From Cyanobacteria bacterium OH_SFB_17 (lineage in GTDB: Bacteria; Cyanobacteriota; Vampirovibrionia; Gastranaerophilales; Gastranaerophilaceae), in contig JAEWYI010000077.1 in NCBI GenBank assembly GCA_023395735.1, forward strand, positions 1 through 14,987: a DNA stretch of 14,987 bases, given 5' to 3'. Positions 1-6,816 of the stretch are shown here, in pieces. The translations under genes were made by a program, and so were the position numbers. Each line of letters opens with the position of its first letter. Position 1 is the stretch's first letter. Under the pieces are notes generated by a model, which was given only the letters and a program-made list of their open reading frames with translations, did not search any database and was not told the DNA's origin.

Positions 1-181
1 AATGGATATGGCAGCGACAACTCTTGGCTCTGTTTTGTCCTGCAATATTATCGCGCCTTTGGTCAGAAATCCTATCGGAGCAATGGAGCAAAAAAGAAAT
101 TTGAAAAAAGAATCCGCTAAAAAGCAGCATATATCTTTCAAATCAAGTAATGTTTATTATCGCTCAAACATGCGAGTGTAA
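1..181 (+). CDS. C-terminal fragment of a small membrane protein (5' end outside window)
   Basis: An open frame enters from the left edge (codon boundary at base 2) and ends with TAA at 179-181, giving about 59 visible residues. The visible part has a hydrophobic stretch (AATTLGSVLSCNIIAPLV) followed by RNPIGA and a basic, Lys-rich tail. The core LGSVLSCNIIAPLVRNPIGA aligns well by eye with LGASVIAGNLFTPVLRNTLGA near the C-terminus of the protein at 819-1487, so this is probably a paralogue from the same local cluster. The ATG at base 2 is internal to the frame and need not be the start. I do not recognise the family. A membrane location is inferred from hydrophobicity only. Confidence 0.55.
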   Translation, partial: MDMAATTLGSVLSCNIIAPLVRNPIGAMEQKRNLKKESAKKQHISFKSSNVYYRSNMRV

Positions 182-279
182 GTAGTTTTGATGTAAATAT
201 TCATTACAAAAAACAGAAAATCGGGCAATTTTAACCCTTAACAGGGTTTGTATATATAGGTAGTAAAAAGTGTAGTAGT

Positions 280-822
280 ATGACAAAAATAGTCGAAAAT
301 ATGTTTAATAGAATTCCAAACGGGATGACAGTGAAGAATGAAAAAAATCTTCGCCTTCTTGACTGGATTGGAAAGGAAATTACCTCCCCTCAAAACAGAT
401 TGATTATGGGGGTTACTGCCCTTGCTACACAACCTGCTATTGATTTAAATAACCATAAAGTAGATGAAAAAACACGAGTTATGTCATGCGCAAAAACACT
501 TGCAAAAATACTTGTAGGAACGACCGTTGGGGTTATTGTAAGACACTCTGCAATAAAACTGGCTAAACAAGGCTGTAAAGATCCTGCCAAAGGGCTTGGA
601 AAATGGGCTTCCGTATTTATTCCGGAAGGCGTTAATTTCCAAAAAGAAGCAGACTTTATTGCCCAGCACAAAAATACAATAGGTACAGTTATTGGGACTT
701 TGACAGGTATTGTGACCAATTTTATTATTGATATGCCTTTGACTAAAATTTTGACAAGTGTTTTTATCAAAAAGTTTGAAGGCAAGCCTGAAAAACAAAC
801 ATCAGAAGGAGGTAAAGAATGA
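280..822 (+). CDS. Unrecognised small multi-segment membrane protein (180 aa)
   Basis: No known family was recognised. The protein has three hydrophobic, Gly/Ala/Val-rich segments at about residues 39-56, 72-96 and 131-161, separated by short Lys-rich loops, and ends in a charged tail rich in Glu and Lys. It is probably an integral inner-membrane protein. The ATG at 280 is the first usable start after an in-frame TAA at 232-234, and no strong Shine-Dalgarno sequence precedes it. Its stop codon overlaps the start of the next gene (ATGA, 819-822), so the two are very likely co-transcribed and translationally coupled. Topology and charge pattern (hydrophobic segment, charged loop, hydrophobic segment, then Arg/Lys-rich stretch) resemble the next protein, suggesting distant paralogy. 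Function unknown. Confidence 0.7.
   Translation: MTKIVENMFNRIPNGMTVKNEKNLRLLDWIGKEITSPQNRLIMGVTALATQPAIDLNNHKVDEKTRVMSCAKTLAKILVGTTVGVIVRHSAIKLAKQGCKDPAKGLGKWASVFIPEGVNFQKEADFIAQHKNTIGTVIGTLTGIVTNFIIDMPLTKILTSVFIKKFEGKPEKQTSEGGKE
806..813 (+). promoter_or_regulatory. Strong Shine-Dalgarno (AAGGAGGT) for the 819 gene
   Basis: AAGGAGGT lies inside the 3' end of the preceding gene, 5 nt before the ATG at 819. It is the closest match to the anti-SD complement in the window and fixes the start of the downstream, overlapping reading frame. Confidence 0.85.
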
Positions 823-1487
823 AATCTCCTTATGAATTAATTAGAAACTCAAGCAAATATTTATATGATAAATTTTCACAAAATCCTTCAGGAATGTTGA
901 TTATAACAAGCACTGTGGGCTGGATTTTGTCAGGATTTGCCCAAATTGGCGCAGTTGCTATAAATAAAGATATCCCGAAAGATCAGAAAAAATTTCTTAT
1001 CCCGCAAGAAATTTGTGATGCTGTTATAAATATTGGAACATTTTTCCTTTTCACAAGATTTTGTGACAAAGGTATAAAAAAACTTATCTCAACAGGCAAG
1101 CTTCTTCCAAAGCCGGTCAGAGATTTTGCTAATAAAAACATTTCAAAAGAAAAAATAGGAAATATTTCTGTCGACATAAAAAAAGAGCTGAAAACATTAA
1201 ATGCACCAGAAGATGTTTTAAAAAGTTATGATTCGTTTAAAAACGGCGCAACTGTTTTGGTGAATTTAGGTGCGTCAGTTATTGCAGGAAACCTTTTCAC
1301 TCCTGTTTTAAGAAACACTCTTGGTGCAAAAATTCAAAAAGATTGGATTGCAAAAGAAAAACAAAATTTGGCTGAAGTCAACGAACAGAAAAAAACATAT
1401 ACGCCTGCTCAAAACAGTTTGAATATGGATAATTATAAATCTAAATCTTACAATTTGTCTTCAAACAGCGGTTCTTTAAAAATATAA
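819..1487 (+). CDS. Unrecognised multi-segment membrane protein (222 aa)
   Basis: No known family was recognised. Hydrophobic segments lie at about residues 24-47, 64-86 and 143-166, with a long basic cytoplasm-like region between the second and third. The C-terminal 50 residues are polar, Asn/Ser/Lys-rich and probably disordered. The start is fixed by AAGGAGGT 5 nt upstream and by the 4-nt overlap with the preceding gene. The segment around residues 149-169 (LGASVIAGNLFTPVLRNTLGA) matches the end of the truncated gene at the left edge, which points to a locally duplicated membrane-protein family. It converges with the LuxR-type gene, leaving only 2 nt between the stop codons and no visible terminator hairpin. 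Confidence 0.7.
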   Translation: MKSPYELIRNSSKYLYDKFSQNPSGMLIITSTVGWILSGFAQIGAVAINKDIPKDQKKFLIPQEICDAVINIGTFFLFTRFCDKGIKKLISTGKLLPKPVRDFANKNISKEKIGNISVDIKKELKTLNAPEDVLKSYDSFKNGATVLVNLGASVIAGNLFTPVLRNTLGAKIQKDWIAKEKQNLAEVNEQKKTYTPAQNSLNMDNYKSKSYNLSSNSGSLKI

Positions 1488-1489
1488 GC

Positions 1490-1720
1490 TTAGTCGACTA
1501 TTTTTTCTCTGACTGCTTTGACTGCGGCTTGAACTCTGTCTTTTACAGACATTTTTTGCAGAATAGAACACATGTGAGCTTTCACCGTGTGTGGGCTAAG
1601 CCCCAATTTGTCTCCTATTTGGGTATTTGTCATTCCTGTAATTAATAATTTTAAAACACTCAATTCTCTCTCGGTAAGCTTAGCTACACCTTTCTCCTGA
1701 GAATCCACCGAATACTCCAT
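1490..1720 (-). CDS. Stand-alone LuxR/GerE-type HTH transcription factor (76 aa)
   Basis: Almost the whole protein is a LuxR-family C-terminal DNA-binding domain, residues about 16-72. LTERELSVLKLLITG is followed by TNTQIGDKLGLSPHTVKAHM, the canonical scaffold and recognition helices with the conserved TVKxH, and then IxxKMxVKDRVQA. There is no receiver or ligand-binding domain, and the 75 nt between this gene and mnmA leave no room for a lost one. The size resembles Bacillus GerE (about 74 aa). The start at 1720 is supported by GGAG 5 nt upstream and by a perfect TATAAT at 1753-1758. It should bind DNA as a dimer and act as a regulator, but the targets are unknown. Control through protein level rather than phosphorylation is an inference. 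Confidence 0.88.
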   Translation of the reverse strand: MEYSVDSQEKGVAKLTERELSVLKLLITGMTNTQIGDKLGLSPHTVKAHMCSILQKMSVKDRVQAAVKAVREKIVD

Positions 1721-1752
1721 TTCGTCTCCATCATTTTTTAATAGTAATTGTA

Positions 1753-1758
1753 ATTATA
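1753..1758 (-). promoter_or_regulatory. -10 box (TATAAT) of the LuxR-type gene
   Basis: A perfect TATAAT lies on the minus strand in the 75-nt gap below mnmA, predicting a leader of about 25 nt that contains the GGAG ribosome site. No convincing -35 hexamer is visible at 16-18 nt. It gives the small regulator its own transcript, separate from mnmA. Confidence 0.55.
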
Positions 1759-1795
1759 GTACAATTATTTTAAACCGTAATTTTTGTAACATTAT

Positions 1796-2887
1796 TTAAA
1801 AAACGTCATCAATAATTCCGCCGCCAAGCAAAATATCTCCGTCGTAAAACACTACGGACTGTCCTCTTGTTAAGGATTTTTGCATATTTTCAAACTCGAC
1901 AAGAACCTCATCTTCGCCTTGCGGCTTCAATGTTATTTCAACAGGTGTTTGAGCGGAGCGAACTTTTGCACTAACTTTCATTTCTTTGTCCAGAGACGGA
2001 ATCGAAATCCAATTGAGCTCAACTGCTTTTAGTCCTTGTTTGAAAGTATCACCTTCTTCTCCAACAATAACCTGATTTTTATCTTTGTCTAAATCAATTA
2101 CGTACAATGGGCTTGAATGAGCTATTCCCAAACCTTTTCTTTGCCCTATTGTGTAATTCCATATACCTTCGTGTTTGCCTAAAACTTTTCCGTTTTTATC
2201 GACAATATCTCCCGGTGCAGGCTTAACTTCCAACAGTTCGTTATAATCTCCTGAATAGAAATCTTGGCTGTCGGGTTTGTCATAAACTTTTAGGCCTGCG
2301 TTTTTTGCAATATCTCTTATTTGAGCTTTTTCATATCCACCCAAAGGCATAATTATGTTTGAAAGCTGGTCTTGTCTTAATTTGTACAAGAAATAGCTTT
2401 GATCTTTTTTAGGGTTTACGCCTTTTTTAAGCATGAATCTTGCATTTTCGCCTTCTTCAACTCTTGCGTAGTGTCCTGTTGCGAATTTATCAAATTCTAA
2501 CCCTGATTTCTTTGCAATAAAAGGAAGTACGTCAAACTTTATCAAGCTATTGCAACGAATACAAGGGTTTGGAGTTCTTCCTGATAAATATTCTTGTTTG
2601 AAATTGTCGAGCACTATCTGTTCGTATTCCTTTGAGCAGTCAAAGACATAAAAAGGGATTCCGATTTTTTCACAAATTTTTCTTGCTTCTTCTATATCTT
2701 CTTTCTCGTTCGGACCGTAGCAGGCATCCTTGCAAGATTCGACTTTTACAGAAGGCGCAAGACGTTTGTGTTTTTCGTCGCTCCAAATTTTCATTGTAGC
2801 GCCTACAACTTCATGTCCTTGTTCTTTTAATAATAGTGCGGCAACGGAAGAATCAACGCCGCCTGACATTCCAACCAGTATTTTCAT
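1796..2887 (-). CDS. mnmA: tRNA-specific 2-thiouridylase MnmA
   Basis: MnmA is the ATP-dependent enzyme that thiolates U34 of tRNA-Lys/Glu/Gln, using sulfur from a persulfide donor. At 363 residues it has normal family length. The N-terminal PP-loop ATPase motif SGGVDSS is at residues 8-14, TPNPCIRCN at 105-113 (Cys112 aligns with the first catalytic Cys of E. coli MnmA), ATGHY at 136-140, DQSYFLY at 162-168 and IGQRKGLG at 247-254. The second catalytic Cys, normally in a DSxxICF motif, is absent: the segment here is DSQDFYSGDY (206-215). Extra cysteines occur at 52, 56, 84 and 109. The start has no Shine-Dalgarno sequence, and an extended -10 sits 6 nt before the ATG, suggesting a leaderless mRNA. 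The gene begins 20 nt after the S74-fusion gene ends, so read-through transcription is also possible. Confidence 0.96.
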   Translation of the reverse strand: MKILVGMSGGVDSSVAALLLKEQGHEVVGATMKIWSDEKHKRLAPSVKVESCKDACYGPNEKEDIEEARKICEKIGIPFYVFDCSKEYEQIVLDNFKQEYLSGRTPNPCIRCNSLIKFDVLPFIAKKSGLEFDKFATGHYARVEEGENARFMLKKGVNPKKDQSYFLYKLRQDQLSNIIMPLGGYEKAQIRDIAKNAGLKVYDKPDSQDFYSGDYNELLEVKPAPGDIVDKNGKVLGKHEGIWNYTIGQRKGLGIAHSSPLYVIDLDKDKNQVIVGEEGDTFKQGLKAVELNWISIPSLDKEMKVSAKVRSAQTPVEITLKPQGEDEVLVEFENMQKSLTRGQSVVFYDGDILLGGGIIDDVF

Positions 2888-2893
2888 AATAAA

Positions 2894-2902
2894 ATTATAT
2901 CA
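2894..2902 (-). promoter_or_regulatory. Extended -10 (TGATATAAT) placed for leaderless mnmA
   Basis: TGATATAAT on the minus strand ends exactly 6 nt before the mnmA ATG. A -35-like TTGAAA lies at 2919-2924 with a long 19-nt spacer, inside the end of the upstream coding region. Transcription would begin at or next to the A of the start codon. The same geometry recurs at four other genes in this window. Confidence 0.65.
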
Positions 2903-2907
2903 TAAAA

Positions 2908-5037
2908 TTATTTTGTTTTTTCAAGTTTAGCTAATCTTTGGTTAATTTTTGAGATTTGATTTTCCAAAGATTTGTTCTTGTTGACAAGCTCTTTGTTTTG
3001 TTTTTTCAAGTTTTTAATCTCAGCTGATTCGATTTGATTAACCTTGAATAACGCAGCGACTTTGTCATCAAGCATTTGGACTTTTACAACAAGTGTCTGG
3101 ACTTTTTCTTTTACGATTTTTAGATCTTTTACTATATTTTGGACAATCACATCCAATTCTTTTATTGAATTTAACATCGCATAGAACATGTCTTCTGTTC
3201 TAATCGCCAAATAACCTTTTGGATCTTTTGAGACAGCGTCAGGAATTATTTTTTGCAAATCCTGAGCAATAACTCCCACTCTTTTAATATTTTGATTATC
3301 ATTCTTATAAGTAAATTCTATCGGATTAATTTCTCTTATTTTATCTATACCGTTTTTATAATCACCTTTTATATTTTTTAACCTTTTATCTGAAGTTATT
3401 TTTGTACTAGTCACGTATAGGCTACCTGGAATTTGAACTGTATATGAAGCATTTCCAAGTCTTATTTCCGATGCATTTTCTGTTGAGACAGTTGTTCCTA
3501 TTGCAACACTTTTAGAATATTGTGCATTAGCCCCATTTCCTATCGCGATTCCATATTCTGCGCTTGCTGTTGCAGGGGTACCTATCGCTATCGAATAATT
3601 ACCCGTAGCAGAAGATGCTCCTCCCATCGCAATACTCCAACTGCCGCTTGAAACGACATGTGATAATACTGAAGCACCATTCACATAACCTTCTCCACCA
3701 ATTGCAATTGCACCGCCATTACTTGCGGTTGCCGTAGCTCCAATTCCTATTGCAGAACTATATTTTGCATTTGATTCATTGCCTATTGCAATTGCACCTA
3801 CTTGTCCCAACGAAGCGGCATAAGATTTATAGCCGATTGCCGTGCTTTCTGAATATGCCTGTGAAGCAAAACCTATTGAAATAGCTTTATTATATGCTGC
3901 ATGCTCCAACATAGACGGGTTAGTAGTTTCTGCAGAACCGATAGCAACTGAATATTCACCATTTTGTATACAATAACCAATCGCAACACTATTTTTTTGA
4001 GCCGCGGCATTAGATCCAACTGCGACGGACTGACCATATGCCAAAGAAGAAAAACCCACACCTACATTATCAGAAGTATCATTAAAATCCGCCCACAGTG
4101 CATAACGTCCAACTGCCGTATTGTTTTTTCCTGCAACATTTGCCCTCATTGCTTCTGAGCCAATGGCAGTATTATCAACTCCTGTTGTATTATTATACAT
4201 TGATTTTGAACCAACACTTGTATTATTGGAAGTTGTAGTTTTATGCATTGCTTGATATCCAATACCAACATTACTGCCTCCACTTATATTACCAAACATA
4301 GATTGAAAACCTATTCCTATGTTATACGTTCCATCATCATTTTTGAACATAGCATCGTATCCCAAAGCGGTGTTACCATTTCCTTTATTTGCGTACAAAG
4401 CATAAGTTCCTATTCCTGTATTCCAGCTTGCATTATTTGTATACAAAGCAGCCATACCGACAGCAACATTATCGGCTCCTCCCGAATTTGAAAATAAAGC
4501 TTGATTACCAACGGCAGTACTCCTTGCACCTGTATTAGAACTTAATGCATAATTACCAATCGCCGTGGTCGTTGCATTAGGAGCCTTTGTATCTGAACCT
4601 ATTGCCACACCATTACTTCCTGATTGAGCATTTTTACCAATTGCAATACCTTCTCCTGTTGTACTCGTTCCATTAAGAGTTGCACCATTGCCTACTGCAA
4701 CGCCTCTTGGATTCAAATCAACACTACCTGAATATACATCGGATTGTTTAAATGAAATCTGGTGCGTTCCACTCGGAGCATTTATTAAAAACTTTGTAGA
4801 AGCATCCGTTGGCAAAAGTGAATTTCCACCTATAATCACACTCTGTAATGAACCTGTTTGGGCAAAAATATCAGAATTGTTTGCCGCATATTGCCAAATC
4901 TGGCTTGTTGTTTTACTTCTTTTTGTTATTATCGGCAAAAAAGCCGCAGTCACAATGCTCAAAATAAGCATCACTATCATCATTTCAGCCAAGGTAAAAG
5001 CCGGCTTATATCTCTTTGATGTCTCGCTATATCTCAT
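2908..5037 (-). CDS. Prepilin/YadA-like head-repeat/peptidase S74 fusion, putative fibre adhesin (709 aa)
   Basis: Four parts are visible. (1) Residues 1-13 are a basic leader, followed by FTLAEMMIVMLILSIVT, a type IV prepilin cleavage and membrane segment (about 14-36) with Ala, not Gly, before the Phe. (2) About 110-520 hold tandem head repeats: a long 16-18-residue type (TAVGxxALxxNxxGxxN) at about 158-332, then the shorter YadA-like type (SVAIGxxAxA) to about 520. (3) Residues 549-625 form a peptidase S74 intramolecular chaperone domain beginning SDKRLK, keeping a Ser549/Lys554 pair spaced like the endosialidase autocleavage dyad. (4) Residues 625-709 are a coiled coil. S74 domains trimerise and release themselves after folding the stalk. 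Surface-fibre function is inferred. The start at 5037 is supported by GGAG 6 nt upstream and by a promoter lying between it and the more distal ATG at 5106. It lies 20 nt ahead of mnmA. Confidence 0.9.
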   Translation of the reverse strand: MRYSETSKRYKPAFTLAEMMIVMLILSIVTAAFLPIITKRSKTTSQIWQYAANNSDIFAQTGSLQSVIIGGNSLLPTDASTKFLINAPSGTHQISFKQSDVYSGSVDLNPRGVAVGNGATLNGTSTTGEGIAIGKNAQSGSNGVAIGSDTKAPNATTTAIGNYALSSNTGARSTAVGNQALFSNSGGADNVAVGMAALYTNNASWNTGIGTYALYANKGNGNTALGYDAMFKNDDGTYNIGIGFQSMFGNISGGSNVGIGYQAMHKTTTSNNTSVGSKSMYNNTTGVDNTAIGSEAMRANVAGKNNTAVGRYALWADFNDTSDNVGVGFSSLAYGQSVAVGSNAAAQKNSVAIGYCIQNGEYSVAIGSAETTNPSMLEHAAYNKAISIGFASQAYSESTAIGYKSYAASLGQVGAIAIGNESNAKYSSAIGIGATATASNGGAIAIGGEGYVNGASVLSHVVSSGSWSIAMGGASSATGNYSIAIGTPATASAEYGIAIGNGANAQYSKSVAIGTTVSTENASEIRLGNASYTVQIPGSLYVTSTKITSDKRLKNIKGDYKNGIDKIREINPIEFTYKNDNQNIKRVGVIAQDLQKIIPDAVSKDPKGYLAIRTEDMFYAMLNSIKELDVIVQNIVKDLKIVKEKVQTLVVKVQMLDDKVAALFKVNQIESAEIKNLKKQNKELVNKNKSLENQISKINQRLAKLEKTK

Positions 5038-5088
5038 AAACGTCTCCAAACATTTAATTTTTAATTGTTTAAATATTATTCCCTGTTT

Positions 5089-5117
5089 ATTGTATTTTCT
5101 ATTCATATAATTGTCAA
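5089..5117 (-). promoter_or_regulatory. Near-consensus promoter of the prepilin/S74 gene
   Basis: On the minus strand, TTGACA (5112-5117) and TACAAT (5089-5094) are separated by exactly 17 nt. It predicts a transcript starting near 5081-5083 with a leader of about 45 nt carrying GGAG (5044-5047). Because the ATG at 5106 lies inside this promoter, it cannot be the start on this transcript. Confidence 0.8.
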
Positions 5118-5125
5118 ATTATATG
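5104..5125 (-). promoter_or_regulatory. Candidate operator: palindrome over the -35 box
   Basis: Perfect 9-bp arms CATATAATT and AATTATATG flank a 4-nt centre, and the -35 hexamer sits across the centre. Position and symmetry suit a dimeric repressor or activator. The regulator is unknown. AT-rich palindromes do arise by chance in this genome. Confidence 0.45.
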
Positions 5126-5156
5126 AAGAAAATTAATATTAATAACTTTTTAATTA

Positions 5157-5188
5157 AAACAAGGGCGGATAAATATCCGCCCTTGTTT
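5157..5188. terminator. Strong hairpin terminator
   Basis: A perfect 14-bp stem with a GC-rich core (AAGGGCGG/CCGCCCTT) and a 4-nt AAAT loop. On the plus strand it is followed by a T-rich tract (GTCTTTTTT), and on the minus strand by a shorter one. It lies 11 nt past the stop of the minus-strand HD-GYP gene and should insulate that gene from the prepilin/S74 promoter. Confidence 0.85.
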
Positions 5189-5199
5189 GTCTTTTTTAA

Positions 5200-6567
5200 C
5201 TATAATACAATTTTCATCAACGCGTCAACAATTGCAGGATCCCACTTACTTTCAGCTTCTTTTTTCATAATGTCTAAAGCCTGAGATTTCAACATTGCTT
5301 TTCTGTAAGGTCTGTCTGCTGTCATTGCCGAAAAAGCATCTGCAACCGCAATAACCCTTGAACCAAGAGGAATTGAGAACCCTCTCAAACCTTCTGGCTC
5401 ACCGCGGCCATCCCATCTTTCTCTGTGATAGTGAATGTAAGGGATAACTTCTGACAAGAAATTGATATTCATCAACAAATTAACGCCGACATTAGGGTGG
5501 TTTTCGAGCTTAGCCCATTCTTCTTGAGAAAGTTTTCCTTTGTGAGAAAAAATTCCTTCAGGCAAAGTTATTTTCCCGATGTTTTGCAACAAACCTGCAT
5601 AATATATCAAATCTGTAGTTTTTTCATTCAAGCCAATCTGCTTGCAAATCAATCTTGAAAGGTTTGCGGTATTTTGGGAATGAGAAACTTTGTACTGACC
5701 TTTTGCATCAACTGCTGCTGCCAATCTTTGGACAAAATCTTGTTGCTGATCGCCCAAATCTCCGATAAGAGAAGTAAGCTCTGCTCTTACGTGCTGAAGA
5801 TCACTGGAGCTTGCAACCGGATTTTCAATCAAAGCAGAAGCTTCATCAATCATTCTTTGCAACACCATTGAAGTCGCAAAAAGTTTTGCAGTCGCTTCAA
5901 TCAATCTCAAAAATTCATCTTTGAAAAACCTGTCTGAATAACTTTCTATTACGATAACACCGACAACTTGAGCATTGTTGTGCATCGGAATTGCTGTGAA
6001 AATTTTAACTTTATCTTCATCCAACTCATTTATCGGAGAAAATCTGTGAGAAAATTTAGGGTTTTTTGCTTCAATAGTTTCTTTTTTCAAAAAAGCTTCT
6101 GATGCAAAAGATTTATCGTTAAACTTATAACCAATATTATGAGTATACAAATCATCTTTGATATCAACAGACGATCCGACCAAAATCAAATCATTATTGT
6201 TTTTATCAAGCCCTTTTGCATTTTCTTTTGTCAAATACACATGGCAAGCATCCATATCCAACATCTGAGTAATTGTCTTGGCAATTGAATTATATATCAC
6301 ATAATCTTCTTTTGAACTAAAGCCCAAAACACATAGAGTATTGTCCAACGAATAGATGGAAACCAACTCTTTTAGCTGATTTTTAAGACTTTCTGTTTTA
6401 TCTTTAACGTTTCTGCCGATTTTCTGAGCCAAATCTTCTGAAATAAGATGCTCTGATACAAAATCACCCAAATTAAGCGCAAAAATCTCTTCTAGCGGGT
6501 CACCTTCAATTAAATCCATTGACCTACCGAATAAAGATACTCCTGTATTCAACTCTTTTTTGCTCAT
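5200..6567 (-). CDS. GAF plus degenerate HD-GYP domain protein (455 aa)
   Basis: An N-terminal extension (1-75) is followed by a GAF-like sensor domain (about 75-235), a linker helix, and an HD-GYP domain (about 280-455). HD-GYP proteins hydrolyse cyclic-di-GMP at a bimetal site. Several ligands are altered here: the HD pair is Gln328-Asn329 (LLQNIGK instead of LLHDIGK), the second His of the HHE motif is Arg382 (HRERWDG), and GYP is GEP (389-391). His296, His357 and Asp410 remain. It is therefore probably a non-catalytic binder or sensor, an inference from the lost ligands. The start is taken as the ATG at 6567: AAGGGA (6576-6581) is 8 nt upstream of it but only 2 nt from the in-frame GTG at 6573. 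The gene ends at the hairpin terminator. Confidence 0.9.
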   Translation of the reverse strand: MSKKELNTGVSLFGRSMDLIEGDPLEEIFALNLGDFVSEHLISEDLAQKIGRNVKDKTESLKNQLKELVSIYSLDNTLCVLGFSSKEDYVIYNSIAKTITQMLDMDACHVYLTKENAKGLDKNNNDLILVGSSVDIKDDLYTHNIGYKFNDKSFASEAFLKKETIEAKNPKFSHRFSPINELDEDKVKIFTAIPMHNNAQVVGVIVIESYSDRFFKDEFLRLIEATAKLFATSMVLQRMIDEASALIENPVASSSDLQHVRAELTSLIGDLGDQQQDFVQRLAAAVDAKGQYKVSHSQNTANLSRLICKQIGLNEKTTDLIYYAGLLQNIGKITLPEGIFSHKGKLSQEEWAKLENHPNVGVNLLMNINFLSEVIPYIHYHRERWDGRGEPEGLRGFSIPLGSRVIAVADAFSAMTADRPYRKAMLKSQALDIMKKEAESKWDPAIVDALMKIVL

Positions 6568-6575
6568 TTCCACGT

Positions 6576-6581
6576 TCCCTT
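6576..6581 (-). promoter_or_regulatory. Shine-Dalgarno deciding the HD-GYP start
   Basis: AAGGGA on the minus strand is 8 nt before the ATG at 6567 but only 2 nt before the in-frame GTG at 6573. The spacing favours the ATG. Confidence 0.7.
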
Positions 6582-6801
6582 ACTTCTTTTTTACTAATTC
6601 TTATTCATATTATCGGCACAACTTTAAAAAAACTTTGATGTTTTTCTAAAATTTTATACTTTAGTTGGAGTAGTCTTTTTACAAATCAAGATATATAAGG
6701 GTTTTAGCACTTTACAAAAGTTAAAACATGTAACAGATTTATCAATTTTGTCTCAACCATGCCTGATTTTTAGCCATTTTTTATATCTTTTATTTTGACT
6801 A

Positions 6802-6810
6802 TGATAAAAT
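6802..6810 (+). promoter_or_regulatory. Extended -10 (TGATAAAAT) placed for a leaderless GT4 gene
   Basis: TGATAAAAT ends exactly 6 nt before the ATG at 6817, and no Shine-Dalgarno sequence is present. The rest of the divergent gap (6574-6801) is AT-rich with no further gene or RNA that I can recognise. A promoter for the minus-strand HD-GYP gene must lie there, but no hexamer pair is convincing. Confidence 0.6.
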
Positions 6811-6816
6811 TGGTTT

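Noticed and set aside
390..785. Minus-strand open frame opposite the 180-aa membrane protein
   Set aside because: Hydrophobicity is the reverse-strand echo of the membrane segments. No promoter or ribosome site is seen, and the plus frame has a coupled downstream partner.
1491..1500. Perfect 10-bp palindrome TAGTCGACTA between convergent stop codons
   Set aside because: It mostly overlaps the end of the LuxR-type coding region, is short, has no T-tract and no neighbouring copies, so it is probably chance.
5038..5106. In-frame ATG at 5106 as start of the prepilin/S74 gene (23 extra residues)
   Set aside because: It lies inside the -10/-35 region of the near-consensus promoter, has no ribosome site, and would place 23 non-leader residues before the normal basic prepilin leader. 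The ATG at 5037 has GGAG 6 nt upstream.
4688..5110. Plus-strand open frame (140 aa) opposite the prepilin/S74 gene
   Set aside because: It mirrors the hydrophobic pilin helix and the repeat region on the other strand and has no ribosome site. It is a shadow of the real gene.
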